From Caldithrix sp. (GTDB lineage Bacteria > Zhuqueibacterota > Zhuqueibacteria > Thermofontimicrobiales > Sulfurfontimicrobiaceae), in contig DYKB01000015.1 of the NCBI GenBank assembly GCA_020722815.1, forward strand, positions 1 through 64,000: a stretch of 64,000 nt of DNA, read 5' to 3'. Under the pieces are notes generated by a model. That model was given only the letters and a program-made list of their open reading frames with translations. It was not told the origin of the DNA and did not search any database. Position 1 is the stretch's first letter, and the number at the start of each line of letters is the position of its first letter. This document shows positions 1-8,481 of the stretch, in pieces. The position numbers were made by a program, and so were the translations under genes.

Positions 1-58
1 TTTAACTCACTTATTTCTTAATTTTCAATTAGTTATCACCTTAACCTGACGGCTAGGC
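1..58. repeat. Right end of a GCCGTCAGG-type inverted-repeat element
   Basis: The window opens inside a copy of a family seen again at 4196-4410 and 7051-7365. The segment ending AACCTGACGGCTA matches the right ends of those copies almost base for base. The left end lies outside the window. The rest of 59-460 is AT-rich non-coding sequence with no supported gene; it should hold the promoter of the lipoprotein gene at 461, but I could not pick out a convincing one. Confidence 0.7.
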
Positions 59-460
59 ACTTCCCCCCCATAGACCCGGTTTATGTCAGCCACTCCATAT
101 TTTCTACTAACTTCAAACTCCCCTTTAAAAATCGTACTAAATGAAATTTAAGTGATTCAAAACCGTAAATTTCACAGATTGAATCAACAAAAAAATAGAA
201 AAACAGCTTCAGATCTCCTTAATTTACGGCAAAATTAATTTTCAGGACAATTCTGATTTTTGGCCATCTTTATTCAATGAAGCGATTCTTTAATTTTTAT
301 TTCCCCATTTTGTGGCAATTGATGGTATTTAATAAATCAAGTGATCTTCTAAGACGAAAAAGGAATCGAGGTTGCTATTAAAAAAATTCCATTGTTGAAT
401 CGATGTTGAAAATGTAAACGCAACAATTAACTTCTAATAAAAATTGAGAAAGGGGAATTT

Positions 461-1423
461 ATGTTATCAAAATTTATTGCATTTATTACTGTATTATCTT
501 TCCTGCTTATTCTGACCGGCTGTAACATTTTTGATTCATTTCATAAAGACAACGAAAGCGATGATCCTGAAGTATTGGTAGAGGAAGGCATTTCGGCTTT
601 TGAAAACGGGGATTATCAAAAAGCGCTTGACAATGCCGATAAAGGATTGAAAAAAGACTCAACCAATGCTGATTTACTCTATCTCCATGCACTGGGAACA
701 CTTAAAATGCACTCAGTTGATATTGTCCAGATCATTCAGCCATTTCAGATGAATCCCGGTAATCTATCGAAATCAAATACCACCTTCCTTTCCGAATCGC
801 TGCTGGATACCACAATTCTTTTTAGCATGTCGGAAACGGAGCTTCAGCAATTGTATGAGGCCTTTTATGCAGTAGGGCATGATCTCGATAAAATCATCCG
901 ACTGAGCGAAGAGGAAAAACTCCAAAAAGCTGCTAATTGGATTTATTGGTATCGATATACCGGCGATATTTACTTAAGTGCCGGTGTGGCAAAAATTTTC
1001 ACCGGTGCATTGAATATTTTAAATGAAAGTACGGATCCGAATAAATTTAAATTAGATTCCCGAATACAATTTACGCGAATCGGTAATGAATACAGAATCA
1101 CCATTAAAAATATCCCGTCCGATGAAATTAAGGCCAAGCTTCAAATGAATTTGATTCACTTTAAAACTGCACGGGAGCATTTGTTATGGTATTATGTAAG
1201 TACCTTATATGCCTTCAACATACCACCTGGCCGACCGAATGCAAAATTTTGGAGGGCTTACTGGCTATGGTTCCAGGAGATCAACCATCGAATACAAAAT
1301 AGTTATCCTTTACCTGAGAATCCTCCATACCCAATTACGTTCAAGGTCGACAATACGCCGGCGGGTATCATTTTTAAAGCCAGCCAGGAGTTATATGGGC
1401 TTATCTGGAATGAGGCTTTCTAG
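461..1423 (+). CDS. TPR-containing lipoprotein
   Basis: The N-terminus is a lipoprotein signal: positive start, hydrophobic run, then lipobox LTGC with Cys21, so the mature protein is probably lipid-anchored and exported. Residues about 38-82 look like one or two tetratricopeptide repeats (EEGISAFENGDYQKALDNA). The rest is helical without a family I recognise. A GAGAAAGGGGAA ribosome site precedes the ATG by a few bases. The stop codon TAG is made by the first three bases of a small repeat element inserted at 1421, so the present C-terminus (..WNEAF) may not be the ancestral one. Function unknown; a scaffold or assembly role would fit TPR lipoproteins in general but is inference. Confidence 0.8.
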   Translation: MLSKFIAFITVLSFLLILTGCNIFDSFHKDNESDDPEVLVEEGISAFENGDYQKALDNADKGLKKDSTNADLLYLHALGTLKMHSVDIVQIIQPFQMNPGNLSKSNTTFLSESLLDTTILFSMSETELQQLYEAFYAVGHDLDKIIRLSEEEKLQKAANWIYWYRYTGDIYLSAGVAKIFTGALNILNESTDPNKFKLDSRIQFTRIGNEYRITIKNIPSDEIKAKLQMNLIHFKTAREHLLWYYVSTLYAFNIPPGRPNAKFWRAYWLWFQEINHRIQNSYPLPENPPYPITFKVDNTPAGIIFKASQELYGLIWNEAF

Positions 1424-1562
1424 TGTCTGTCCGTAAATGCCCTAATTTTGTCATTGCGAGGAGCGTTTTTTGCGACGAAGCAATCTCCGCTGTTATTCCA
1501 GGAGATTGCTTCGGTAAAAAACGCCTCGCAATGACAGGTCCTGGTATTTTCGGACAGACTCT
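1421..1562 (+). repeat. TAGTGTCTGTCCG element, copy 1
   Basis: About 142 bp bounded by TAGTGTCTGTCCGTAAA and the near-complement TTTTCGGACAGACTC. Inside is a long palindrome built on GTCATTGCGAGGAGCG and its complement CGCCTCGCAATGAC. No coding capacity. The left end supplies the stop codon of the lipoprotein gene. The family shows TA at or near both outer borders, as expected for mobilisation by a Tc1/mariner-IS630 type transposase, but no transposase is in the window. Confidence 0.85.
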
Positions 1563-1901
1563 TTTTAGCTTTAAGCTATCTAAATTTCAACCAGTAAAGC
1601 GTCAAATTAAATAAATGTTCATTGGTTCAAAGTTCACCGTTCCAGGTTAGTTTATCGGCAGTGCCTTCTGGATTTGCCCCCAATAACGGCAAAATACATG
1701 AAATACGACGAAATCCGCAACCATTGAAGCGTGAATCCATGAACAGATACCAAACCAAGGCAATGATTTGCCAGGAAAAGGATGTTTTACCAATTCGTTC
1801 CTGGCAAGTCCTTTAATCTTTCCGATCCAGAAGCGCTCCGGTTGATGGATTTGAAACAATTCACCCGGAATGAATCAATTTATTTTTGAAAGAGCATTGT
1901 T

Positions 1902-3044
1902 ATGAGAAATCGTCATTTATGGCTCATCCTGTTTTTGCTGGGATCATCGTTGTTGGAGGCACAAAATCAGCGATTATTTATCCAAAGCTCACGTTCGCTG
2001 GGAATGGGCGGAGCCGGCATTGCGGTGCTGAATCCGGAACAGGTCTTTTTTTATAATCCAGCCCAATTAAACCGTGTCCGTAACAGTGCAATGACTATTA
2101 TTGATACACGATTTGTTTTCAATAAGCATTTATGGAAACAATATAAATTTTTTACGGATAATCAGGACATTTTTAAGGACCTGGGTGATTTCTTTGACGA
2201 TAAGACCACAGAATTTTTCCGCACTGCCGCAGAAATCGCCAAAGGAAAGGCGCTGGTAAATTTTACCGGGCCAGTTCCAATTAACATCATCATGCACAAT
2301 TTCGCCGGCGGCCTTTTTACTAATTTTGATGTGGGAAATCAATTGCAGCCAGGCGCCAGTAAAATACCGATTGTGGATGTAATTGTTCAGGGTGATTTTC
2401 TCCTGCAGGGTTCGGCAGCTTTTGGTTTTAAGCAAATCCCCTTTATGCCGGGTCGTCTCTCAATCGGTGCCTCCGTTAAATATCTCAATCGCTGGGTCGC
2501 AACAAAGTTTCAGACGGCCACAAATTTAAATGATGAATTTCCAATCTATTTTGGAAAAACCATCAGTGCCGATTTAGGAATCCTTTATAATCCAACCAAA
2601 CGATTATATTTTGGCTGTACACTTTATGATATTCTCTCTCCGGATTATGCTTTTACGACCGAAACAACCGCATCCGCAAAATCTTTTCAGTATTATATTC
2701 CGCCGGACGGAAAAGTGGATCCCTCCCTCCGATTAGGGGTTGCCTATTATCCAAAATTTCAAATTACCCCATTTTTCCGTAATTTTATCCTGGCCTTGGA
2801 TTATGATCAACCCCTTGATGGCGATATCACATTTTTTAAAAAGTTTTATATCGGGGTGGAAGGCAGCCTCACCAGCCTGTTACAAATTCGGGCTGGGGTT
2901 GCCCAGGGGTATCCAACTTTTGGATTTGGAATCTGGCTGGGAATTATTCAACTGGATTACGCATTCTATGGTGAGGAATGGGGTTATTATGCTGGTCAAC
3001 ATCCGAATTACAATCAAATGTTCCGCGTGAAATTGGGTTTTTAG
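1902..3044 (+). CDS. PorV/UPF0164-like outer-membrane beta-barrel protein
   Basis: A Sec signal peptide (about residues 1-20, ending LLEA) is followed by the motif SRSLGMGGAGIAV..NPEQVFFYNPAQL, typical of PorV/PorQ/UPF0164 and related FadL-like barrels. Alternating polar and hydrophobic strands run to a C-terminal ..FRVKLGF, with the terminal Phe usual for outer-membrane barrels. In T9SS organisms PorV-type proteins shuttle cargo to the attachment complex; two T9SS cargo genes occur in this window, so such a role is possible, but many paralogues exist and this one could be a general barrel. The ATG follows AAAGAGCATTGTT, a weak ribosome site. The 280 bases before it (1622-1901) hold no supported gene. 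Confidence 0.75.
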   Translation: MRNRHLWLILFLLGSSLLEAQNQRLFIQSSRSLGMGGAGIAVLNPEQVFFYNPAQLNRVRNSAMTIIDTRFVFNKHLWKQYKFFTDNQDIFKDLGDFFDDKTTEFFRTAAEIAKGKALVNFTGPVPINIIMHNFAGGLFTNFDVGNQLQPGASKIPIVDVIVQGDFLLQGSAAFGFKQIPFMPGRLSIGASVKYLNRWVATKFQTATNLNDEFPIYFGKTISADLGILYNPTKRLYFGCTLYDILSPDYAFTTETTASAKSFQYYIPPDGKVDPSLRLGVAYYPKFQITPFFRNFILALDYDQPLDGDITFFKKFYIGVEGSLTSLLQIRAGVAQGYPTFGFGIWLGIIQLDYAFYGEEWGYYAGQHPNYNQMFRVKLGF

Positions 3045-3117
3045 CCGTTTAAAGGATATTGGTTTCAAATTGAGACTGCTTTGAATGAAATTGATTTAAG
3101 ATATATCAACATAAAAC

Positions 3118-3175
3118 TACCACAGATTTCGCAGATTTTACCGATCAATCATTTGGATATGCGAAATCTGTGGTT
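3118..3175. repeat. Hairpin with 15-bp arms between converging genes
   Basis: ACCACAGATTTCGCA and its complement TGCGAAATCTGTGGT are separated by about 28 bases. It lies between the barrel gene and the converging pseudogene and could end transcription in both directions, though it lacks a clear T tract. A related sequence (cacagatt..cctgtgtaatctgcgg) is present near 27640-27700, so it belongs to a dispersed repeat family. Confidence 0.6.
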
Positions 3176-3196
3176 TATTCATCTTACCTTTTGACC

Positions 3197-3687
3197 TTAC
3201 GCTGCCTGCCCATTTCGATTGCGCAAGAAGTTGATCATTTTGGGAACCACAAGCGGTACAACGTCCGGTAGCATCTTGGGCATCAGGTTATCCATCACTT
3301 TAGGCATTAGTTCCAGCATCTGTTCCTGCATATAATCCGGCATGGGGATTTTATCAGCGACACGGGAAAGCATGGTGGACATCACTTTCGGCATCATACC
3401 CGGTAAAAGAATCGGGAATAGAATTGGAAACATCGGTTTCATGACCGTAAAAAGGGCATCACCAACCAGGCCCATCTTGCCGATGACTTTCATCATTGAT
3501 CCCATCCCCAAGGGCATGGCGCCGAGAAGCTCCGGCCATATCGTATATTCCCGATGAGTGGCGTAAACAATCCAGGCATCGCAGCAATGTCATGATTGTA
3601 AAGGACGCGCTCGTTCCGATCAAAATTAACAAAATCACCAAATTTTTCCTGAAGCCAGGTCTGCTCGGTTTTGTTAAATCCTGACAT
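3197..3687 (-). pseudogene. Gutted FAD-linked oxidase/Fe-S protein (N- and C-terminal stubs joined)
   Basis: The first stub starts at the ATG at 3687 behind a strong GGAGGAAAAG site and reads MSGFNKTEQTWLQEKFGDFV.. to about PLIGN. This resembles the beginning of GlcD-type FAD-binding oxidoreductases that carry an Fe-S C-terminal half. Without a gap the sequence passes, in another frame, into PELLGAMPLGMGSMMK.. to the end (MPDYMQEQMLELMPKVMDN.., rich in Met and Pro), which I recognise as the tail found on some members of the same family. The whole catalytic middle is missing and the frame shifts at the junction near 3540. The family assignment is from memory of motifs. An assembly error is the alternative to a real deletion. 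Confidence 0.55.
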
Positions 3688-3739
3688 CTTTTCCTCCAAA
3701 CGTTAACCAGAAAGAAATCTCTTGTCTTTATTTATACAA

Positions 3740-4129
3740 TCGTGTTCGGCACGCTCAAGAATTTGTCTTCCATTTCTGCAAAATAGAGCGAAAAGTCATG
3801 CCCGAATGTTTTTATTGGGCATCCATTATTAATTATAAGATGGATTCCCGCCAAAAACATGCGGGAATGACGGTGATCGGTGCTTAGATTGTATAGTACT
3901 TAATTCATTAATTTAATTAATCTTAAGACAAAATCCCAGTATCCGCTCAAAATGTGTTGGTAGATTAAAAATTAGTTTTTCAAATAAGTTGATTTTTAAG
4001 CATAGCGCATGGAGCAGAGGGCATAGCAATATTGGTTTTCGCTAGGCGCCATGCGCTATGCGCTTTGCATCTTAAATTACCCTCCTTTTTTGAGCGGATA
4101 CAAATCCCAAAAGTATGCCGAACACTATT
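3740..4129 (+). repeat. AATAGTGTTCGGCA element, copy 1, carrying a nested GTATCC element
   Basis: The left end CGTGTTCGGCACGCTCAAGAA and right end GTATGCCGAACACTATTG match the two ends of the copy at 9631-9847 in reverse orientation. Internal parts also match: a GGCATCC../..GGATTCCCGCCA stretch with palindromes around GCCCGAATG..TTGGGC and CCCGCCAAAAACATGCGGG. The copy is longer than its sister because a GTATCC element is inserted at 3939-4101. No coding capacity. Confidence 0.8.
3939..4101. repeat. GTATCC element nested in the AATAGTGTTCGGCA element, with 8-bp target duplication
   Basis: Ends are GTATCCGCTCAAAA and TTTTTTGAGCGGATAC. The element is flanked on both sides by the direct repeat AAATCCCA (3931-3938 and 4102-4109). 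Internally it holds a further palindrome, AGCATAGCGCATGG..CCATGCGCTATGC. Removing the element and one repeat restores the host element to the structure of its copy at 9.7 kb. It is about 163 bp with no coding capacity. Confidence 0.85.
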
Positions 4130-4195
4130 GCTATTTTTACTATTAACGAAATGGTTTTCGGATTTAGAAGAACTTGACCCACCCCTAAATCCCAT

Positions 4196-4410
4196 AGCCG
4201 TCAGCTTACGGCATTAAGTTATTTAAAAACAAAATGTTGAAATCACATAAATATCCGGGTATAATACGCCTAAACCCTCACCCCAACCATCTCCCGGAGG
4301 GAGAGGGCGTAGCTATTCCCTCTCCCTCCGGGAGAGGGTTAGGGTGAGGGCAGTTTATAATTTAACTTAATTCTTAATTTTCAATGAGTTATCACCTTAA
4401 CCTGACAGCT
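4196..4410. repeat. GCCGTCAGG-type element with internal CCCTCACCCC palindrome
   Basis: The left end AGCCGTCAGCTTACGGC and right end TTATCACCTTAACCTGACAGCT are imperfect inverted repeats. The element contains the 76-bp palindrome 4275-4350 (CCCTCACCCCAACC..to..GGTTAGGGTGAGGG). TA lies at both outer borders. The flanks on both sides read CCCCTAAATCCC, so it seems to have landed in another repetitive tract (4170-4510) that has its own CCCCTCC..GGAGGGG palindromes. Confidence 0.75.
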
Positions 4411-4912
4411 ATGCCCCTAAATCCCCTCCAGAGAGGGGACTTGGCGTTGTGATTTCAGGTAAAATTCAAAGAAAAAAGCCCAATTCCCCTCCTGGGAGGG
4501 GCCAGGGGTGGATTAAGTGAGCACTTCATTATCCTGCTCACAAAATCCGAAAACCACTTTGACTTGAGTATAAATAAATTGACTTTAGTCATGATCTGAT
4601 AAAATTCCTGCAACATGTTGATGAATAAGAATTTTCCAGAAAACATTTTAAGATGTCCTCTCAATAAATCTGAGTGAATCAAAAATCACCTGGTTGTCAT
4701 TCTGAATTCAGCGTTTTTTGTTAAACGAAGTATCTGAAATCAAACGATGTTGAATGGTAACACATTGTTCACAACGCTGAGCCTGTTTTAAGGTTGTCGA
4801 AGAATTTTGAATGACATCCCGTGTCGTGATTTTTATGAATAATTTACTGAAAGGACACATTTCGGGGAACTGTAAAGCCTGTTTACAGTAAAATTTTAGA
4901 TGTATCGGCTAT
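4411..4912. other. Intergenic stretch with GGAGGGG palindromes and no gene
   Basis: This stretch holds CCCCTAAATCCCCTCC.. (4413-4445) and a second palindromic tract CCCCTCCTGGGAGGGG (4487-4502), both common intergenic repeats. Around 4690-4820 is a GTCATTCTGAATTCAGCG..GAATGACATC inverted repeat. The 75-residue minus-strand ORF here is low-complexity repeat translation with no ribosome site, so I do not call a gene. Confidence 0.6.
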
Positions 4913-4948
4913 TTGAAATTATCGCTTTTAAAAATCGGGAGAATTGTG

Positions 4949-6172
4949 ATGAATGTATTGGTGACTGGTATTTCAGGTTTGGGGCGTGAAAAAATCTTTC
5001 AAAATCTGGATAAAAACGTCAAATTTTATGATTTAGGCCAAAAAATTGTTGAAAAAGCCAAAAGCCGGGGACTCTTTTATTCAGAACGTAATATTCTTCG
5101 TGCGAATCATCCCACGCTGGCAGCCCTGAGAGCGGCCGCCATCGAACAAATAGTCAACGAATGCCACAAACATAAATCAGAAAATCCACTGGCTATTATT
5201 TCATCTCACGCTGTTTTTATGCTGCTGGATGGCTTTCGGGAAGGGCTTGAACTGATGGATTTGGAAGCATTGGCACCGGATATGATTATTACCCTAATCG
5301 ATGGGCCGCAATACATCCATGATCGGCTGCGGGAACATCCGGGTGATTATTTCCATCTCACGGTTGAAAGTATCGTTCGCTGGCAGGAATTTGAAGTATT
5401 CTTTTCGGAACATTTAGCCAAACATTTACACATTCGCCATTACGTTGTCCCTATCAATCAGCCGGAGACATTCCTGGGATTATTAAATCCCAATCATCCC
5501 AAAGTGGTCTATGCCAGCTATCCCATGACGCATCTGGATAAAAAATTTCTGCCGCACATCCGTGACTTTGTGGAATTATTGAAGCAACATTATATCGTGT
5601 TTGATCCGGCAGCTATCGAAAGCAGCCACAATATTAAGGAATATTACACGGCAGCAGATCATCGGGCTATTGCCAATCATACGATTGTCCGCGATCTGGA
5701 CTGGTTCATTCGCATTAACGCTGAAATGGTAATCGCTTATTGGCCGACCATCGTTTTTTCCAGCGGGATGAATGATGAATTACGATATGCGTACGATCTG
5801 GGCAAAGAAACAATTTTGGTTACAGAACGCCCGACAGATAATAGACTCCCGTTACTCAGCCCTTTTACCACTTATAAATCCAAAATGTTTTGGTCGGCAA
5901 AGGATCTGGAGGATTATCTGAAACTCCCAACCCGGCTCCAGCAAGCCTATTCAATTATCCAGGATGAAATTCTGGACATCATCCGCCTGCAGGATCTCTT
6001 AACCGACTCGATTTCAAAAATCGAGTTCATCAATCGAAGTTTATATCTTTGTGAATATAAAATGCCCGTCAATGAATTCAAGCCGATTGAGACTGAAATC
6101 TCCAAATTAGCGAATAAAATTTTTGAAATCTGGGAACCGTTGTTTGTGGTTAAAACAAAAGCGGAGTCATAA
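4949..6172 (+). CDS. Adenylate-kinase-like P-loop protein fused to a nucleoside deoxyribosyltransferase-like domain
   Basis: I start at the ATG at 4949, behind CGGGAGAATTGTG, rather than the longer ORF; this gives MNVLVTGISGLGREKIF. The N-terminal half (about 1-170) looks like archaeal-type adenylate kinase or AAA_18 P-loop proteins: a glycine-rich loop GISGLGREK, a SSHAVF strand and LIDGPQYIHDRL. The loop departs from GxxGxGK[ST]: the position after the second glycine is Arg and the Lys is displaced, so ATP binding is doubtful. The second half (about 184-350; KVVYASYPMTHL, RDLDWFIRINAEMVIAYWP, YDLGKETILVTE) resembles nucleoside 2-deoxyribosyltransferases. It may sense or process a nucleotide; substrate unknown. 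It converges on the Nif3 gene. Confidence 0.6.
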   Translation: MNVLVTGISGLGREKIFQNLDKNVKFYDLGQKIVEKAKSRGLFYSERNILRANHPTLAALRAAAIEQIVNECHKHKSENPLAIISSHAVFMLLDGFREGLELMDLEALAPDMIITLIDGPQYIHDRLREHPGDYFHLTVESIVRWQEFEVFFSEHLAKHLHIRHYVVPINQPETFLGLLNPNHPKVVYASYPMTHLDKKFLPHIRDFVELLKQHYIVFDPAAIESSHNIKEYYTAADHRAIANHTIVRDLDWFIRINAEMVIAYWPTIVFSSGMNDELRYAYDLGKETILVTERPTDNRLPLLSPFTTYKSKMFWSAKDLEDYLKLPTRLQQAYSIIQDEILDIIRLQDLLTDSISKIEFINRSLYLCEYKMPVNEFKPIETEISKLANKIFEIWEPLFVVKTKAES

Positions 6173-6233
6173 GAAAATGTTGTTGATAAACTCCAGGTGC
6201 TCATGTTATAGAAAGAACCAATAATCTAACCCG

Positions 6234-6980
6234 CTAGACTGGATTTGGAATATCAATAAATTCACACGGAATTGAAAACTGAGCCGCTAATTTTTCTCCC
6301 AGCGCCTGAATTCCCAACTTTTCAGTATTATAATGCCCGGCATTGATAAAATTTAACTGATTTTCCTCGATTTCACGAACAAAATTTTCACGGATATCGC
6401 CAGCCAGGAAAGTATCCGCCGCCTTCTCCACCGCCTTCAGATATTCATAAGAACTCCCCCCGCTGATTACCAGCACCTTTTTCACATTTTTAGAACCATA
6501 ATTTAATGCAAAGGGACTCGTCTGGAGCAATTTTTCAACCTGATTCACAAATTCCGGAAAAGGCGTCGCACCAGCTAATTGCCCCAGAAAACCAATATCA
6601 ACGGGTTCAATCATTTGTAAATTCAAGCGTTTACAAATTTGGGCGTTATTGCCGACTTCAGGATGGGCATCCAGCGGCAGATGGTAACCCAACAAATTCA
6701 TCTCATGCTGCATCAACAGGCGTAACCGATTATAAAGAATCCCCGTCAAATGCATGGGATGCGGCGAGTTTTGCCAGAACAGGCCATGATGGACGATAAC
6801 CATATCCGCTTTAATCTGAACCGCCTGTTGAAATAATCGCGCACTCGCTGATACACCCAGCGCAATTTTACGAACTTCTGACCGACCCTCAACCTGCAGG
6901 CCATTGACACAATAATCAACAAAATTTTCCGGCGTTAACAACTGATTAATAAAATCAATAATTTCAATACGATGAACCAT
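6234..6980 (-). CDS. Nif3-like dinuclear metal centre protein (YbgI family)
   Basis: About 248 residues, the usual size for the short form of this family. The start is the ATG at 6980 (MVHRIEIIDFI), preceded by GGCAGGAAAATA; the longer ORF start has no ribosome site. Hallmarks are NGLQVEG near residue 35, VHHGLFW near 65 with two metal-binding histidines, and the C-terminal GHYNTEKLGIQAL with the last metal ligands. Family members form toroidal hexamers with a two-metal site per subunit; some act as GTP cyclohydrolase I type 1B-like or putative hydrolases, but the cellular role is not settled. It is monocistronic here. Confidence 0.9.
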   Translation of the reverse strand: MVHRIEIIDFINQLLTPENFVDYCVNGLQVEGRSEVRKIALGVSASARLFQQAVQIKADMVIVHHGLFWQNSPHPMHLTGILYNRLRLLMQHEMNLLGYHLPLDAHPEVGNNAQICKRLNLQMIEPVDIGFLGQLAGATPFPEFVNQVEKLLQTSPFALNYGSKNVKKVLVISGGSSYEYLKAVEKAADTFLAGDIRENFVREIEENQLNFINAGHYNTEKLGIQALGEKLAAQFSIPCEFIDIPNPV

Positions 6981-7050
6981 TATTTTCCTGCCTTTCCACA
7001 AGATAGCAATTCATTTTTACGCATCACGCATTACGTTCCGCGCTTCCCAT

Positions 7051-7365
7051 GTCCGTCAGGTTGAGGGCTTAAGTATCCCTTCAATAAAGGATGGTGAAAT
7101 CTACCCTTTCAAAGGTTTAAAACCTTTGAAAGGGTGTACGACCATGTTTTATTGAGTGGATACGGGCTTAATTTATTAAAAAACAATATGTTGGTTATAC
7201 AATAAAATTCATAGAATTCCGGGCATCTAACCCTCACCCCAACCCTCTCCCAGAGGGAGAGGGCGTAGCTATCCCCTCTCCCTCTGGGAGAGGGTTAGGG
7301 TGAGGGCAGTTTATAATTCAACTTAATTTTTAATTTTCAATTAGTTATCACCTTAACCTGACGGC
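7051..7365. repeat. GCCGTCAGG-type element with two nested repeats
   Basis: It runs from GTCCGTCAGGTTGAGGGCTTAA to TTATCACCTTAACCTGACGGC. Both flanks contain CCGCGCTTCC. It carries the CCCTCACCCC palindrome at 7231-7306 and a separate GTATCC element at 7073-7163. Outside those inserts it aligns with the copy at 4196-4410 (TTAAAAAACAATATGTTG.. and ..CAGTTTATAATTCAACTTAATTTTTAA). Confidence 0.75.
7073..7163. repeat. GTATCC element with perfect 8-bp target duplication
   Basis: A 91-bp element with ends GTATCCCTTCAATAAA and TTTATTGAGTGGATAC. It is flanked by the direct repeat GGGCTTAA at 7065-7072 and 7164-7171. The centre is a palindrome, CCCTTTCAAAGGTTT and AAACCTTTGAAAGGG. No coding capacity; it sits inside another mobile-looking element. 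Confidence 0.85.
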
Positions 7366-7381
7366 AAAACCGCGCTTCCGC

Positions 7382-8344
7382 TCACAACCCACCCATAAAT
7401 TGAAAAATCCGATCCGCAAGCCCCGGCAAATCTTCATGACCAAAATCCGGATAAATTGCAAGCGATTTGGTGGATTGAATTTTATTATACGCGGCAAATT
7501 GCGTGGAAGGCGGACAAATTGTGTCCATCAAGCCAACGCCCAGGAGCACTTCCGCCTGAATACGCGGTGCCAGATGCTGAATGTCGATATAACCTAATTT
7601 TTCAAATATCTCCTCTTCCCGAAGATGCAGGGGATCAAATTTTCGGAAATAGGAATGCAATTCTTCATACGCATCCCGCGCCAGATCCATCTCCCAGACG
7701 CGCTTGTAGTCACTTAAAAATGGGAAAACCGGTGCCGCCAGCTTAATTTGCGGTTCCAACGCCACACAGGCTAATGTCAAAGCGCCGCCCTGACTGCCCC
7801 CGGTCGCACCCATGCGTGTGGCATCAACATCGGGCATTTCCATGACGATCCGCGCTAATCGTACGGTGTCCAAAAAAATCTGGCGATAAAGTAATTGATC
7901 CGGTGTGCCATCCAGACCTCGGATAATATGCCCACGTAAAGTATTGCCTGGCACCCCCCCCACATCTTTGGATAAACCACCCTGACCCCGGCAATCAAGC
8001 GCCGCTACGGTATAACCCGCTGCAACATAGCCCAATTTACCCGACCAGTCACCGGCGTCGCCTGAATAGCCATGAAACATCAATACCGCCGGGTGGGGTG
8101 TTGGCGCATGGACCGGCCGCAATAGTTTCGCATGAATCCGGGCCTGTCCCACGCCGGTAAAGTATAAATCAAAACATTTTGCAAAAGTGGTTTGAAATTT
8201 AGCCGGAATTAGCTCAATTTGCGGTTCAGTGGCGTCCAGCTCTGCCAGCGCACGGTTCCAATATGCATCAAAATCCGCTGGCTTTGGATTTCGACCCGGA
8301 TAGGTTAACAACTGCTGATAGGGCATATCAAAAAGTAGTGGCAT
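7382..8344 (-). CDS. Acetylxylan esterase / cephalosporin-C deacetylase (AXE1 family)
   Basis: A 320-residue alpha/beta hydrolase that aligns along its length with the AXE1/Cah family of carbohydrate esterases (CE7). Visible marks are the family N-terminus PADFDAYWNRALAEL, the strand HPAVLMFHGYSGDAGDW, the RGQGG motif, the nucleophile elbow GGSQGG (about residue 185), the acid-bearing segment LMDTICPPSTQFAAYN, and FGHEDLPG with the catalytic His near the C-terminus. These enzymes remove acetyl groups from xylo-oligosaccharides and related small esters. No signal peptide, so it acts inside the cell on imported oligosaccharides. It ends just after the 7051-7365 repeat and may read from its own promoter. 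Confidence 0.92.
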   Translation of the reverse strand: MPLLFDMPYQQLLTYPGRNPKPADFDAYWNRALAELDATEPQIELIPAKFQTTFAKCFDLYFTGVGQARIHAKLLRPVHAPTPHPAVLMFHGYSGDAGDWSGKLGYVAAGYTVAALDCRGQGGLSKDVGGVPGNTLRGHIIRGLDGTPDQLLYRQIFLDTVRLARIVMEMPDVDATRMGATGGSQGGALTLACVALEPQIKLAAPVFPFLSDYKRVWEMDLARDAYEELHSYFRKFDPLHLREEEIFEKLGYIDIQHLAPRIQAEVLLGVGLMDTICPPSTQFAAYNKIQSTKSLAIYPDFGHEDLPGLADRIFQFMGGL

Positions 8345-8481
8345 TTTCAGACTCCGAATGATTTGTATAATTTTAAAAAGTATTTAAGTCAAGCTCAATA
8401 TATAAAATGATGAGATATAACATCAAATAATTATTTTATAATCTGCAAGAGTGATATTGGGTATCCGAAATGGTTAAAAAG

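Noticed and set aside
4455-4682. 75-residue minus-strand ORF
   Set aside because: It overlaps dispersed palindromic repeats, has no ribosome site and no recognisable motif.
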